Source: Owenia fusiformis
Taxonomy: Eukaryota > Annelida > Polychaeta > Sabellida > Oweniidae
DNA: 64,000 bases
Direction: 5' to 3'
NCBI GenBank assembly: GCA_903813345.2
Contig: CAIIXF020000007.1
Location: 29,360,698 to 29,424,697, forward strand
The notes beneath the pieces were generated by a model that did no database searches, was not told the DNA's origin, and saw nothing but the letters and a program-made list of their open reading frames with translations. A program made the translations under genes and the position numbers. How positions within the stretch are numbered: position 1 is the first letter of the stretch; each line of letters opens with the position of its first letter. Positions 49,452 through 60,179 of the stretch are shown piece by piece.

Positions 49452-49742
49452 CCTCTTGAATCCCAGACTCTAAAATCGGTTGAAACCAGAGAATTTTTCC
49501 TTTTTGCCACCTTTTGACATTTTACTATATACGTAATCAATTTTAGATGCTCAACTTAGTGAAATTAGTCGGCAGAGATCATTTCTGCACATTTTAAAAC
49601 AATTTCTGTATAAATTGGTCGAAAATTGTTCAAATAAGAGCAATTTTAGTGAAAAGAATTGTGACGGATTTTCTCGTCACTCTGGGTTTCGAGGTCATTT
49701 CTGAGGTGTCGAGAAATCTCGTCACTCCAGGTAGTCAAGAGG
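49452..49742. mobile_element. TTAA-flanked piggyBac-like MITE
   Basis: TTAA at 49448-49451 and 49743-49746 flank ends CCTCTTGA and its inverse TCAAGAGG. TTAA duplication with CCY ends is the hallmark of piggyBac elements. The right half contains two direct copies of TCTCGTCACTC and TTTCTGAGGTGTCGAGAAAT. 291 bp, non-coding. Confidence 0.75.
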
Positions 49743-49999
49743 TTAATTCACAAAAAATCATACTTCGGAACTATCATCTTTGATTTAACAAGTCAATATG
49801 CAGATATTCACATGTGTCGTCCTCAAACATAGAATGGTGCTGATAAGGTGGAGGAGCAGGGAGGAGTTTGGTTTCTCTCTCAGGAGTCAATTGAACAATG
49901 TACCAATAATCCTGTCGGGTGCTGTGTCACAAAGTTTATCAAATGCCATAATGTCAAATTTTGTATTTCAGCCCAGATCCTCAAAGGTGATTAGTATAA

Positions 50000-50157
50000 C
50001 ACAGGTGTTAAAACAGGAATATACCATGAGCACATGCTTTGAGGATCCGCTTTGTTTGAACCTACCGCCGAGCACACTTATACATTAAGACCCGTTACAC
50101 AGTCATGATACCGCCGAGCAAGCTCATTGCATCATCGGGTCTGCTTTACCCCCCGTG
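50000..50157 (+). mobile_element. CAC-ended MITE with 5-bp target duplication, copy 1
   Basis: Ends CACAGGTGTTAAAAC and (reverse strand) CACGGGGGGTAAAGC; the 5-mer TATAA borders both ends exactly (49995-49999 and 50158-50162). Inside, TACCGCCGAGCA occurs twice. It is the reverse complement of 59168-59324 at about 95% identity. Confidence 0.88.
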
Positions 50158-50245
50158 TATAAGTTCACTCCCAAGTAATACTTTGAGACAAAGCACTAAA
50201 TGCAAGATGTCTCATTGATTTAATGGAATTAATTATATTTTGCAG

Positions 50246-50446
50246 GCCCAGATCAATATGGCTGACCATGACCAGTCCACTCCCAAGTACTTTGTTTTGA
50301 CATTTGTCATCAGTGGCTGCATTGCTGGAGTGGTGATCGCTGTGGTTGTCATCTACCTGATCAAACGTCACACACGATCACGAGAAAAACTTCAGCAACT
50401 CTCCGCAACTCCTGCTGGAACTGAGGGCACCTCTAAAGACTATTCG
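50246..50446 (+). CDS. PTPRN2: IA-2 exon H: transmembrane helix and juxtamembrane region
   Basis: Acceptor TTATATTTTGCAG, donor TATTCG|GTAAGA, 201 nt, phase 0 at both ends, 67 codons. It encodes a short luminal stalk (AQINMADHDQSTPK), a hydrophobic helix YFVLTFVISGCIAGVVIAVV followed by VIYLIK, a basic stop-transfer stretch RHTRSREK and the cytoplasmic start LQQLSATPAGTEGTSKDYS. The helix with its small GxxxG-like SGCIAGVV core and the KERLAAL-like LQQLSAT run match the position of the single membrane span in vertebrate IA-2. DYS joins DLCRQHM of the next exon just as FEYQDLCRQHM does in human. Confidence 0.97.
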
Positions 50447-51352
50447 GTAAGATCATTTCCAGTGCAGTTTATCCTGCTTTCTATTGTTAAACAAAAAAAC
50501 AGACAAATTGTTTGAGTTATAATTTTTCGATATATTTATATATCCTCATCACATAAACTGAATATTTAGTGTCATATTATTCAGTTTAATGAAGATAAAA
50601 TAAATATGTCAAAAACAATTCAAACAATTTGTTTGTTTTAAACACTAAACTGAACGAATATAATCAATTCCAATAGGTGATATTTATGATATAGTCTATT
50701 GCAGTTTAAACAAATCAACTAAGTTATCCTAATTCGATTTGGTTGATTGAGTTGGATGTCAGATTGCAAACCCTTTTGAATGAGATTAGCTGGTGAAATG
50801 AATTTTCAATGCAGATTAGATATTTGGTGACTCTGTTGAAGTAAATGTTAGGTTATCTCTGAGGACTCACCTTTCTTTACCTAAAGCCCATATACTATCT
50901 AGTATTGTATTGTATTGTATTTTGTTTACCACCGATGAAGGTGAGCAATACCTCTTGGGTATATCCCGTATATATACGGTCGTAATTTACGTAATTAACC
51001 TGTAAGATAGACCCGGAAACCCCTCCTTGAAGGAGCCCTGTGTTCTTTTCTGTGCACTTATACATAGACATATAAGTACACACCACAGCCTTTTGTACGA
51101 ATTGCGGACCACTCAGTCAAACACCCTGAAGTACTTCACGCAAACAAGCAAATTTAGTCTTGCCTGAACCGGGGATCGAATCTGGGACCTATTGCGTAAG
51201 AGGTACCTGCGCTACCGCTGAGCTACACGGGTGGATAATAATTACTTCCCATTGGTTAGGAGAGAGATTCTGATTAGGTAGCTCAATTTTGATGGACTTC
51301 AATAAAGATTAAAATAAAAAATGTTCAGTTGAAATTTATATATTGGTTCCAG
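50447..51352 (+). other. Intron H-I (phase 0)
   Basis: 906 nt; a minus-strand SINE (50902-51234) fills over a third of it. Confidence 0.9.
50902..51234 (-). mobile_element. tRNA-derived SINE, apparently full length
   Basis: The minus strand begins with a tRNA-like head: CCACCCGTGTAGCTCAGCGG TAGCGC (box A TAGCTCAGCGGT) and, about 40 nt on, CAGATTCGATCCCCGGTTC (box B GATTCGATCCC), the internal pol III promoter. A body of about 250 nt follows and the element ends in a simple tail AATACAATACAATACAATAC. The source tRNA cannot be named with confidence. No clear target duplication was found. Confidence 0.85.
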
Positions 51353-51483
51353 GACTTGTGTCGCCAGCACATGCAGACAAAAGCATCCGAGAAGCCTGAA
51401 CCGCTTCACGTTGCTACAAGAATCGGTAGCGTCGGTGACAAGCCAGAAAATAGTCCCTCTAGCAGAAGTAGTACATCATCATG
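51353..51483 (+). CDS. PTPRN2: IA-2 exon I: DLCRQHM motif and serine-rich cytoplasmic linker
   Basis: Acceptor TATTGGTTCCAG, donor TCATG|GTAAGT, 131 nt, enters in phase 0 and leaves in phase 2. It encodes DLCRQHMQTKASEKPEPLHV, ATRIGSVGDKPENSPSSRSS and TSSW (last codon split). DLCRQHM-TK is a family signature just inside the membrane; the RIGSVGDKPENSPSSRSSTSSW run parallels [27 protein letters not shown] of PTPRN2. The serine-rich linker is a likely phosphorylation region, as in the vertebrate proteins. Confidence 0.97.
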
Positions 51484-52404
51484 GTAAGTCAGCGCCATCT
51501 ATATTCTGAATATTTGTAATTATAAATAAAACTAGATATAGTGAAGTAAAATTAAAGAAATATAGTGTAGTAAGAAAGAAATCCAGAATTTTGACATACC
51601 TGTACTCTAAAATGTGGCATTTGTAGCTTATTTTAAGTAGCTCACATTTCATCAAAATAATCTTGATACATCACAGTACACATTGCAATCACGATTGAAT
51701 TTTTTACTCTAAATTGTTTTCTATGTCTCACTTTGTAGGTACATAAGGTTAAGGCTAAATTCCATTTCTCAGTTGATAGAATTGCCTTATTAGGGTAACA
51801 AGCTATGATATCACTGAGGTAGAATAAATACATTGTGTATGTCTAGTTGAATTTGTGAAAGAATTGAGATGGAGTAGACTGGGGTTTCATCTCATTTCCC
51901 CGCCATCATTTCATTTCCACATTATTAGAATTGAAGCGACCATGTTAGCTCAAGGCATAATCGTGTCAGTGCCTATTGCATATGACCTCTGGAAATGAAT
52001 TCAGTTTAGGGATTTTAGTAAGGGACGTGGAGTTAAGATCTTTTCTAACAAGGTTATCGCAAATCGGTGTTAGCCATTGGTCAGCTCTGGTCACATGACC
52101 TTTTGGAAGAGCTTTCGTGAATTCTTGAGGGAGAATTAACTCTGTCACTTTTAACCCCAGCCGTGTCTTAAGACATGTTCAAAATTAAATTGTCCTTCTC
52201 CTGTTAAATTATTCTGTTCCTATGAGATTTCCTATCCCGATCCACAACTATTAGAAGAATTCTTTGGTGTGAAAATATTGGACTCCAACATGACTTTTTT
52301 AGCTTCCTTGGAAATTAAATTCATTTTGACCAATAAAACCGACCAAACTGGATTTATTTTGTGGACAACATCCTGTTATTTTGAACATAAATCTCTGTCT
52401 TTTA

Positions 52405-52475
52405 CTGCCCAAATCCATGTTATTCAATGCCCAAATCCATCTTATTTTTACGCCCAAATCCATGTCATTTTGTGC
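52405..52475 (+). repeat. Short tandem repeat, CCCAAATCCATNTTATT
   Basis: Three units: GCCCAAATCCATGTTATT, GCCCAAATCCATCTTATT and GCCCAAATCCATGTCATT with variable spacers. Confidence 0.8.
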
Positions 52476-53728
52476 AGAGATCCAGGTAATTCATGAAATC
52501 CAAATCAGACAGTTTTCAGACACTGTCTGATAGATAATAGAGGATTGAGTATAAGGCTTCGGCTGAAGATCAATATGAGGGATTAGCTAGTGATGAATGG
52601 TGTATACTGTACAGGTAAAAGCTCCTGCGGAAGGTCTATGCAATTCACTTGTCAGAGTTTCTGTTAAGACTGATGTGGTTAGAACATATTACTTCTTTAC
52701 AGGGCTGTAGCCATAATTGAAATTACATGCAGGATTGTATGAGGAAGCACAAAGGGCTGCATTAGAAAGGCAATCCCTATAATCAGTATGAAGCACATCT
52801 GAGATTATGATGAAATTCCTTCTATCTTTTCTGATGATCCTTTACATACATGATTATTTTTATCCCTTTTGAATTTCTGTTTCCTACGTACATGACTTAC
52901 ATGATGGATTATACATGTAATAACAAGCATATCATGTTTAGTATTGTGTAGTGTCCTCTCCCACACACACATAGTAGTTATTTAAAGGGAAAGATTCTAA
53001 GGGGGAGACTTCGCATATCTGATTGCCCTCGCTGATCGTAGCTTGTTCTATCAGTCCCTTTAAGTGCAAGGCAGAGATAGTCTGAATATTGTGACATCAC
53101 CAGTCATGGTAATTCTGAATATTATAAAAATAACATTTTCAGAAAAGCCTTGAATAACATTGGAAAATCAAGTACAAGTAGGTGGGGCACGAGACAGTGT
53201 GAGATTATTTCATTTTTTCAGAGATCAACTTCCAATAAAGCATTTAATTCAAGAAAATATCATACGTGATAATTAACAGATACATATTTCTTCACAGAAT
53301 CTATACATGTGTTATATGTTACACCTGAGTGGGAGTGATCCGGAAATAGCACGAGATGATGAAAAACCAATTTCAAACATCTGAATGACTTTATTGTTAA
53401 TTTATAGATGTGTAAAAGATCAAGAGTTTCTGACTCTTTAGTTGGAATATGAGATATCTTACTATCGCCTCAAATGGCAAATCAACCATGTTCTGCTGAA
53501 ATAGATCAAACTTCTATAATAATCAGGGGTTTAAGCCTACATTATATGATGGTCGTAGGACTTCAACCCCCACTCCTAGTCAATTTCAGGTGAAATATGA
53601 TCAGTTCATTTCAACTGATGAGCAAAAACAGTTTTTAACGTCAGACAAATCAATACGTGTGGTTCAGTACGAGCACTGATTAAAAGTGCTAAGTTTACAA
53701 CTCTCTTTCGATGGTATTAATGGGGAGT

Positions 53729-53750
53729 CCCCCGGGATTTAGATCCCGGG
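53729..53750. repeat. GC-rich hairpin CCCGGGAT
   Basis: CCCCGGGATTTAGATCCCGGG folds with eight perfect pairs and a four-base loop, in otherwise AT-rich DNA. Confidence 0.75.
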
Positions 53751-55492
53751 AATAAATCACTTCTTCTAATCTTAAGCCCTTTTTGATTGCTATATAGTGA
53801 ATGGAAGCCATGTCATTTCACTGCATTACTCAGTATTATTTCAACCAAAGTAGCTACTTCAATCCCATGTAATTTTCCCAGATTATACCTAAGCTAAAAC
53901 CAGCATTTGATGCTGAAAGCCACTCATTTTGTGATTACTCATAAACGCACTATTTCCTTTAGTTTCCTTGAACCTAAGTGAAAAATCACCGTAATTACTG
54001 ATTTGCTTTGCTATTAATTCTTTAAATGTTGTCAAATAACTATCTCCAGTTCTGAAAGGAAACTTAGGAATTCCCAATAGCATTTCTTCAAGAGACTTGA
54101 TCCAATGAGTAAATTACAGATTTTATTATTATGAGTGTATGATAGCTTTTAAAATCACCATCTCTTCGCTTTGGCTGGTTGTACTCCAAGATGTCTGTTT
54201 TTCTTCCTGTGTTTCAGTAATACTGTTTGGTCTCTGCCCTTTTGGCACTTTTGCTTTGATAATCTTGGTATTCATTTCCTGCTTTTAAAATAATTTCTTA
54301 ATATTTCCCTGATTTTTAAGGTTATTTGGAAATGAAAATAGACATCCCCGTTTCAATTTTTACGAATATAAACATTTTTTTAGTATTTTCTGTATTTGAT
54401 CAGATATATCAAATCATTTTCAGATAATAATAGAGGATAAGAAGACAGACATTGACAGCTTTTTGAAAAGATACTCTTCTAATATTTTACACTCCATTCT
54501 TTGGTGCCACCTAATGTATTCCATGATAATTTCTCTCATTTTCAATTTATTTTGTGATAAAAATGTGATTGCCATGTTACTTTTCAATCAGGGTGAATAA
54601 GCCCAAAGTATTACCTTAATAAAAAAAGTATTGCGCTAAAAGTCAAGAATTGCCTTAATGCGTATCTACAGGTTAAATGTCCACCTTTATCTTGGCCTAC
54701 TTTCTCGTTGCCAAGAAATACATGCAGTACTTCAGTAAATCTCTTCATATCTTATGATTGACAATTTGCAAATAATGGTAGATTTGTTTCCATGGTAACC
54801 TTGGAGATTTCACTTTCGTCATAGAAACTTGTAAGATTTCCCTTTTTCTTGAGAACAAAGGGTCAAAAAGTTAATGATGTCGTTCCTTTGAAATCTTGTT
54901 ATCGATGATGTGACATGTTCATTATGATGTCGATAATTAGGCAATCTGGGTGGCGTATTTTTAATTGAATTTTGTGTGTAATATTAGATGTCGGAAAGCA
55001 TAGATTTTTTCCATGAGGTTAACATATGGATTTACTATAAATACACAATTGTGGTACTTCATTGATTATAAAGCTACTTTAGTGTACAAAGTAAAAAAGA
55101 TGTAAATCAGGTCATAATGTAGGAGTGTTATTAGCTGGCATAAGGGTGTGGTGTCTTATTCCATTCACCCCATAGCCCAAGATTTAATTCTGTGTTTCAT
55201 ATAACAAGTAGCTGACATCCTGCAATTTCAGCCATTTAGAGTCAATTTTTACTCTCTCTCTTCGACTTTTGGCACATTGTCTAATTGTAACATACTCTGT
55301 ATCTCTACCAGCTAGCTACGCCACCCTCTGACTATTAAGAGGAGTTTTAATGCAGGAAAGATCTTGAATGTAGCTTTTATGGAAAGTTAGAGTGAAAGTG
55401 AAAGAGTGAATGTGAAATGAACCTTAACTATATATTTCTCTCCTTAAGAGTATAAATGAAGTCAGGTTCTTGTAAAGGGTAATCCTAGTATA

Positions 55493-55694
55493 CAGGGTGT
55501 CTCAAAAAAATGTACTCAAAAGTATATCAAGAGCACAAATAAACCAATAAATATTTTCAGACATTTTTTGCATGGTCATGTAGCCAAAACATGAACGTTT
55601 TATCTACAAGACCATGCAAAAAATGTCTGAAAATATTGATTGGTTTGTCTATGCTGTTGATATACTTTTAGGTACATTTTTTTGAGACACCCTA
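55493..55694. mobile_element. Hairpin MITE, TA-flanked, CAGGGTGTCTC ends
   Basis: Two inverted arms of about 90 bp (CAGGGTGTCTCAAAAAAATG.. and TAGGGTGTCTCAAAAAAATG.., both leading to ATATTTTCAGACATTTTTTG CATGGTC) around a short centre. TA flanks both ends. The whole element is essentially two TIRs; non-coding. Confidence 0.88.
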
Positions 55695-56763
55695 TATATG
55701 ATTACATTGTAACATTAGGAGATCAGAAGACCACTATGTACTCCTTAATAGATTTCTTCAGACTAATTAATTATGAAATGGGCTAAATCCTGACGTTACT
55801 ACTACTACAATTATTGACTGCTTACCCGGATCGGGAATTTATAAAGAAAATTGGTTTCATTCGTCATCAAAAATCATTCATAGCCATTGATTTCAGGCTT
55901 TATTTTTGTCTTCATGTCAGTCTCTGATGGTTCGCAATTTCTCAACAACATAGTATTACTTAGTAACATCCAAGAAACATTAATCTTAATTTTTATCGAG
56001 ACATGATAGAATAAATTCTTTATTTAACAAGGGCTGCAATGACGTTAATATAACTCTTGGACATCTATCAAGTTATTTGTCGATCAGCCTCATTTTGAAC
56101 ATTCGCTACTTTTCAATTCATTTTCTTCTCAACCATATGGTGAACAGTACAGTATATGGATGTTTTTAATCAAGATTTAGTCAAGGATAAAATACCCAAT
56201 TACAAATTAAAACATACATTTTCAAGCTCTATTTTACGTAATAGGATTACTACCCATATAAGGACATATTAGGATTAAAACATATTGTACTCAAACCAGC
56301 AGGATTTTCTCATTGATTGAACATCTGTATTCACTGTAATCATAGATATTGTTGCTCCTGTACAATAAGGCCAGCTTTACCAATAATGTATTTAATATTA
56401 CTAGAAATTCAATAATGCACTCGCTATAAGAAGGAATGTCTACACAGTTTACATTCACAATTGATTATTCTCGATGGATTTCGCTTAGTTTGCCGAAGCT
56501 CCGGTAGTTACTTTAGTAATGAAGAAGAACATGTCTTGAGGGCTTAAACTCACTGAGACAATATATACACACATCCACACTATATTTTCCGCATACTTGG
56601 ATCAATCAATATTCACTGAACGAGACAAGATAACATTGCAAGCATCAGCAGATTCTGAGGCGATTATCTCTGTAGAATTGTATATAGCTGCCAAGATATG
56701 GAGACAGGATAGATTAGTTAAAGGATAGATAGTGGTAGATATTGTCATGGTTGCTGATGAGGA

Positions 56764-57444
56764 ATGACTGAGTTGTTTTCTATGTACCATATGGAGAACT
56801 CTACCTGTGAACCTGCTTTGAATGGTTCTTCAATAGAACCTGCTTTGAATGGATCATTGGGGCCTGCTATGAATGGGTCAGTGGGGCCTGCTATGAATGG
56901 GTCAGTGGGGCCTGCTATGAATGGGTCAGTGGGACCTGCTATGAATGGAGCAATTGGGCCTGCTATGAATGGCTCTACAATAGGACCTATGAATGGGCCT
57001 ATTAACAATGAAGTCCCTGCTTTGAATGAGAAGCCGATTTTGAATAACTCCTCAATGGGACTTAATAAAGGCTTGTCTACAAGGAATCCAAACAAATGGT
57101 TAATTGCTCAAAATAAGACCTCTGATTCAAAAACTAGGCAACCATTAAGATTATTGCGGAGACGTTTTTACAGCATGGGTAGTATAAAGGACCATGCACA
57201 AAACAACCCTACAAAACTACCTGGCTACGTACCTAGTACAACCAGTAGCCTAGATGATGTCTTTTACGATACTGCTGATAGACCAAACTCATTAGATGAC
57301 TCTTTCACCCACATCAAAGACTATTGTGATCTCTATGATAATGTTAGTCCATGTTGTAAAACTGAAGTGTTTCATTTTGTTCCCCACAGGAGCGAGGAGC
57401 CTGTCATCTCCAACATGGACATCTCTACTGGCCACATTGTCTTG
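56764..57444 (+). CDS. PTPRN2: Candidate alternative first exon of IA-2: repeat-bearing cytoplasmic N terminus running into exon J
   Basis: An open frame of 209 codons starts at ATG 56764, two codons after a stop (TGA 56758), and continues without a stop across the exon J acceptor in the frame of exon J, ending at the same donor (57444). The protein begins MTELFSMYHMENSTC, then has about seven eight-residue repeats (EPALNGSS, EPALNGSL, GPAMNGSV three times, GPAMNGAI, GPAMNGST), an Asn/Pro-rich stretch, a basic patch RLLRRRFYSMGS, a double SLDD segment with FYDTAD and DLYDNV tyrosines, and then joins [12 protein letters not shown]. The normal transcript uses the internal acceptor at 57389. Spliced as a first exon it would give a soluble protein with the PTP domain but no luminal or membrane part. 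Support: length in AT-rich DNA, frame match, less AT-rich composition, protein-like text. Against: no homology known to me, and no clear promoter (a TATATACA lies at 56562). Confidence 0.5.
56832..56977 (+). repeat. 24-bp coding-frame minisatellite
   Basis: About six units of GGGCCTGCTATGAATGGGTC plus AGTG; the three central ones are nearly identical. 24 bp is a multiple of three, and it lies wholly inside the candidate alternative exon. Confidence 0.95.
57390..57444 (+). CDS. PTPRN2: IA-2 exon J: SEEP / NMDISTGH motif
   Basis: Acceptor TTTTGTTCCCCACAG, donor GTCTTG|GTAAGT, 55 nt, enters in phase 2 and leaves in phase 0. The first base completes the Trp codon of exon I, giving [20 protein letters not shown] L. 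Vertebrate PTPRN2 has [20 protein letters not shown] L here, one of the most conserved stretches of the cytoplasmic region before the PTP domain. Confidence 0.98.
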
Positions 57445-57757
57445 GTAAGTAGCACCTGCTATTAAGTTATATTAATCATGTTCAGAATTGTTGATGGTGT
57501 CATATGCGGAATCCATTGTTATTTTCAGGCAGAAAATTCTTCAATTCAAAATCTTCAAAAATTCAAAAGAACTTCAATTCATAATCTCGGTACAATTATG
57601 TACTCTTTGTGCAAAACTGGAAGATGAACACCATGTAATGAATGAGTTATGTTTACCTGAAAATAACATGGGGCTCTAAATTAGGAAGCCATCAATGTTT
57701 CTGAGCATACAGAACCACCTTGACCTCTCAACGTCATAGTCTGAATTTGTCATCTAT

Positions 57758-57981
57758 CACTTAGTTTCTACTTCTTAATCTCTACCACTTAGTTTCTACT
57801 TCTTAATCTCTACCACTTAGTTTCTACCTCTTAATCTCTACCACTTAGTTTCTACCTCTTAATCTCTACCACTTAGTTTCTACCTCTTAATCTCTACCTC
57901 TTAGTTTCTACCTCTTAATCTCTACCTTTTAGTTTCTACCTATTAATCTCTACCTCTTAGTTTCTACCTCTTAATCTCTAC
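57758..57981 (+). repeat. 28-bp minisatellite
   Basis: About eight units of CACTTAGTTTCTACCTCTTA ATCTCTAC, nearly perfect on the left, CTCTTAG.. variant on the right. Confidence 0.95.
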
Positions 57982-59167
57982 AAGTACCTCTTCGTATCAA
58001 CCTTTATTCACTTTAAGTGCCAACCTCATAGTATCAACCTCTTTGTCTCATCCTTTTTGTTTGCATATCTTAATCTTCACCTCGTCATTTCCATCTCTAA
58101 ATGTTAAGGTAGTTCTGCACATTCGGGAAAAATTGAAAAAATGAAGAAATGTCATTTCAGCATTATTTACCAAATATTTTGATTGATTTTGAACTGTATT
58201 CTGTTATAACTATAAAGATTTTGAATTAATATTACCTATTTCTTTGATTATTAGCTAGTGAATAATGAAAAGTTTTTAAGTGTGGATTTGATTAAACCTT
58301 TTGAATTAAGTATTGTTAGCTACTTCATAATAAAAACTTCACCATCTCTTCGTTTTCTACCTTTTAGTTTACAACTCTTCTCTTCATGCACATAATTATT
58401 AATCTATCTGCATTTTTATGAAAGCTTAAATCTCTGTATAACACAGCTATTTTAGTGCATAAAATAGCTATTTCCGTTTGTAACACATCTGTTTTAATTT
58501 CAGATTAGTTCATATGTCACATTTTGACAACCTTTTCATCATTGAAAAATTGAATTTGCGAACTCGAGTGGAGATCTTGTATGATTTTGCACCATATGGG
58601 AACTGCTATTGATAAAGCCAATATGATTGGTTGTAAGGTTAAATTACGCTGTCGATTCCGAGACAATTCCATTATTGCATCTCATTTGGTTATGAATTAT
58701 TAAGGGGATTATTGGCCCGATTAACTGCCTCATCGTAACTGTCTCCTCACAGGATACACTATATTTGTAGCAAATAGAACGTATTTGGTATAGCTAAAAA
58801 ACATCAACTTATTTTTGTTTTTCAATATACTCTACTATATCTAACCCCTAGAAATACATAAGATACTCTGTTTGTCTAATTGTATTGGTTAGTATAATTT
58901 TGAAAGTACCTTATTAACATCTAACAGTCATCCAATAAACCATTAATAAGGAACAGACAAATAAAAACAAATAATATAATCATTACTAATAAGCCAAATG
59001 GGTTGCTCATGAACACCAAATGCAAGGTATAGTATAATAGTGAATTGTTTTTTAGGTACTCTGTTTTTCTCTTGATAGAACATGTTATACGAGGGCTTGT
59101 GAGAATACATTATGACAGCCACTGTCATTTCATATAACTTTTATGAAGATTTTCTCGAAGTTAATCT

Positions 59168-59324
59168 CACGGGGGTAAAGCAGACCCGATGATGCAATGA
59201 GCTTGCTCGGCGGTATCATGGCTGTGTAATGGGTCTTAATGTATAAGTGTGCTCGGCGGTAGGTTCAAACAACGCAGATCCTCAAAGCATGTGCTCATGG
59301 TATATTCGTGTTTTAACACCCGTG
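59168..59324 (-). mobile_element. CAC-ended MITE with 5-bp target duplication, copy 2 (inverted)
   Basis: Left end CACGGGGGTAAAGCAGACC, right end (reverse strand) CACGGGTGTTAAAACACG; the 5-mer AATCT borders both ends exactly (59163-59167 and 59325-59329). 157 bp, reverse complement of the copy at 50000. Confidence 0.88.
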
Positions 59325-60179
59325 AATCTGACTTCTTTATTCTTAATTGTTGAAATCAATTAGTTGTCAAAATTAAGAAATACAATTATGTTAATGGGAC
59401 TTTCTTATTATATACTTCGAATATCGAAAATAAATTATAATTTGGTTTGCTTCAACTTTTAACAGAAATTAATAGAGAATCACCAACAATAATACCAACT
59501 GTGAGGTTGTGTTGTGGTTATTTTTAAGTTGAATGATATTTCATGATATGAGCTGACATGAAAAAATTATTAAGAAAATATGATATTAGCCTCGGAAAAT
59601 ATCAGATTGACACTTTGGCTATCACCTTCGGTCAACATGATATTTTTCTTGGCCAATATTATATTTTCCCTTGAATTAAAATTCATATTCCATCCCTCCC
59701 ATTAAATAACCTCTATATATTTCCTAGTCAAGTGTACAGCTGGGAATATCTCTTCTTATTTCCCAGTCACATGTAGGACATAGACCAATCAGAGAATGAG
59801 GAATATGCCAATGATATAATAATATACAAATATTTTATTCTATTGAGATTAATATCTGTTCATTTTCCAATTGATATTCCACAAAGCTCACCAACTTCAA
59901 TAAGAAAATAACATGCACAATATAAACTTGATCTAAACTGTTCTCCAAATTGTCGAAATATGTGACTCAATTCTGAAGTTCATTCAATTTGTCTAGAAGC
60001 CATCTGAAATATGCGTGGCTGGATGTGCACTGTAATATTGATGTAATTGCGATATCATCATTTGTGGGATTATAGGTGGCAATCAATGCCTCCTGAAATC
60101 ACGACTGATGATGATTGATTGCTGCGGGGATTTTCTCACACCAGTAATTAAAACTGAGTATTTATTCACCTTTAATTTC

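Larger units (their letters stand above)
38578..50245 (+). other. Intron G-H (phase 0)
   Basis: 11.7 kb. Holds a GGGCGTAGCC-ended element (39521-39650), a 516-bp foldback (41205-41720), an 84-bp duplication (46173-46340), an old dispersed repeat (46920-47110), a 65-bp duplication (47773-47892), a GGAGGGATATA copy (48770-49010), a piggyBac-like MITE (49452-49742) and a CAC-ended MITE (50000-50157) only 88 nt before exon H. 41730-46170 shows nothing beyond AT-rich unrecognised DNA. Confidence 0.7.
51484..57389 (+). other. Intron I-J (phase 2)
   Basis: 5.9 kb. Holds a short CCCAAATCCAT repeat (52405-52475), a GC-rich hairpin (53729-53750), a hairpin MITE (55493-55694) and, at its right end, the 56764-57389 open frame that reads into exon J. 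51500-52400 and 52500-55490 are otherwise unremarkable AT-rich DNA. Confidence 0.75.

Noticed and set aside
49798-50088. 96-codon + ORF
   Set aside because: Its last third is the CAC-ended MITE at 50000; no homology for the rest.
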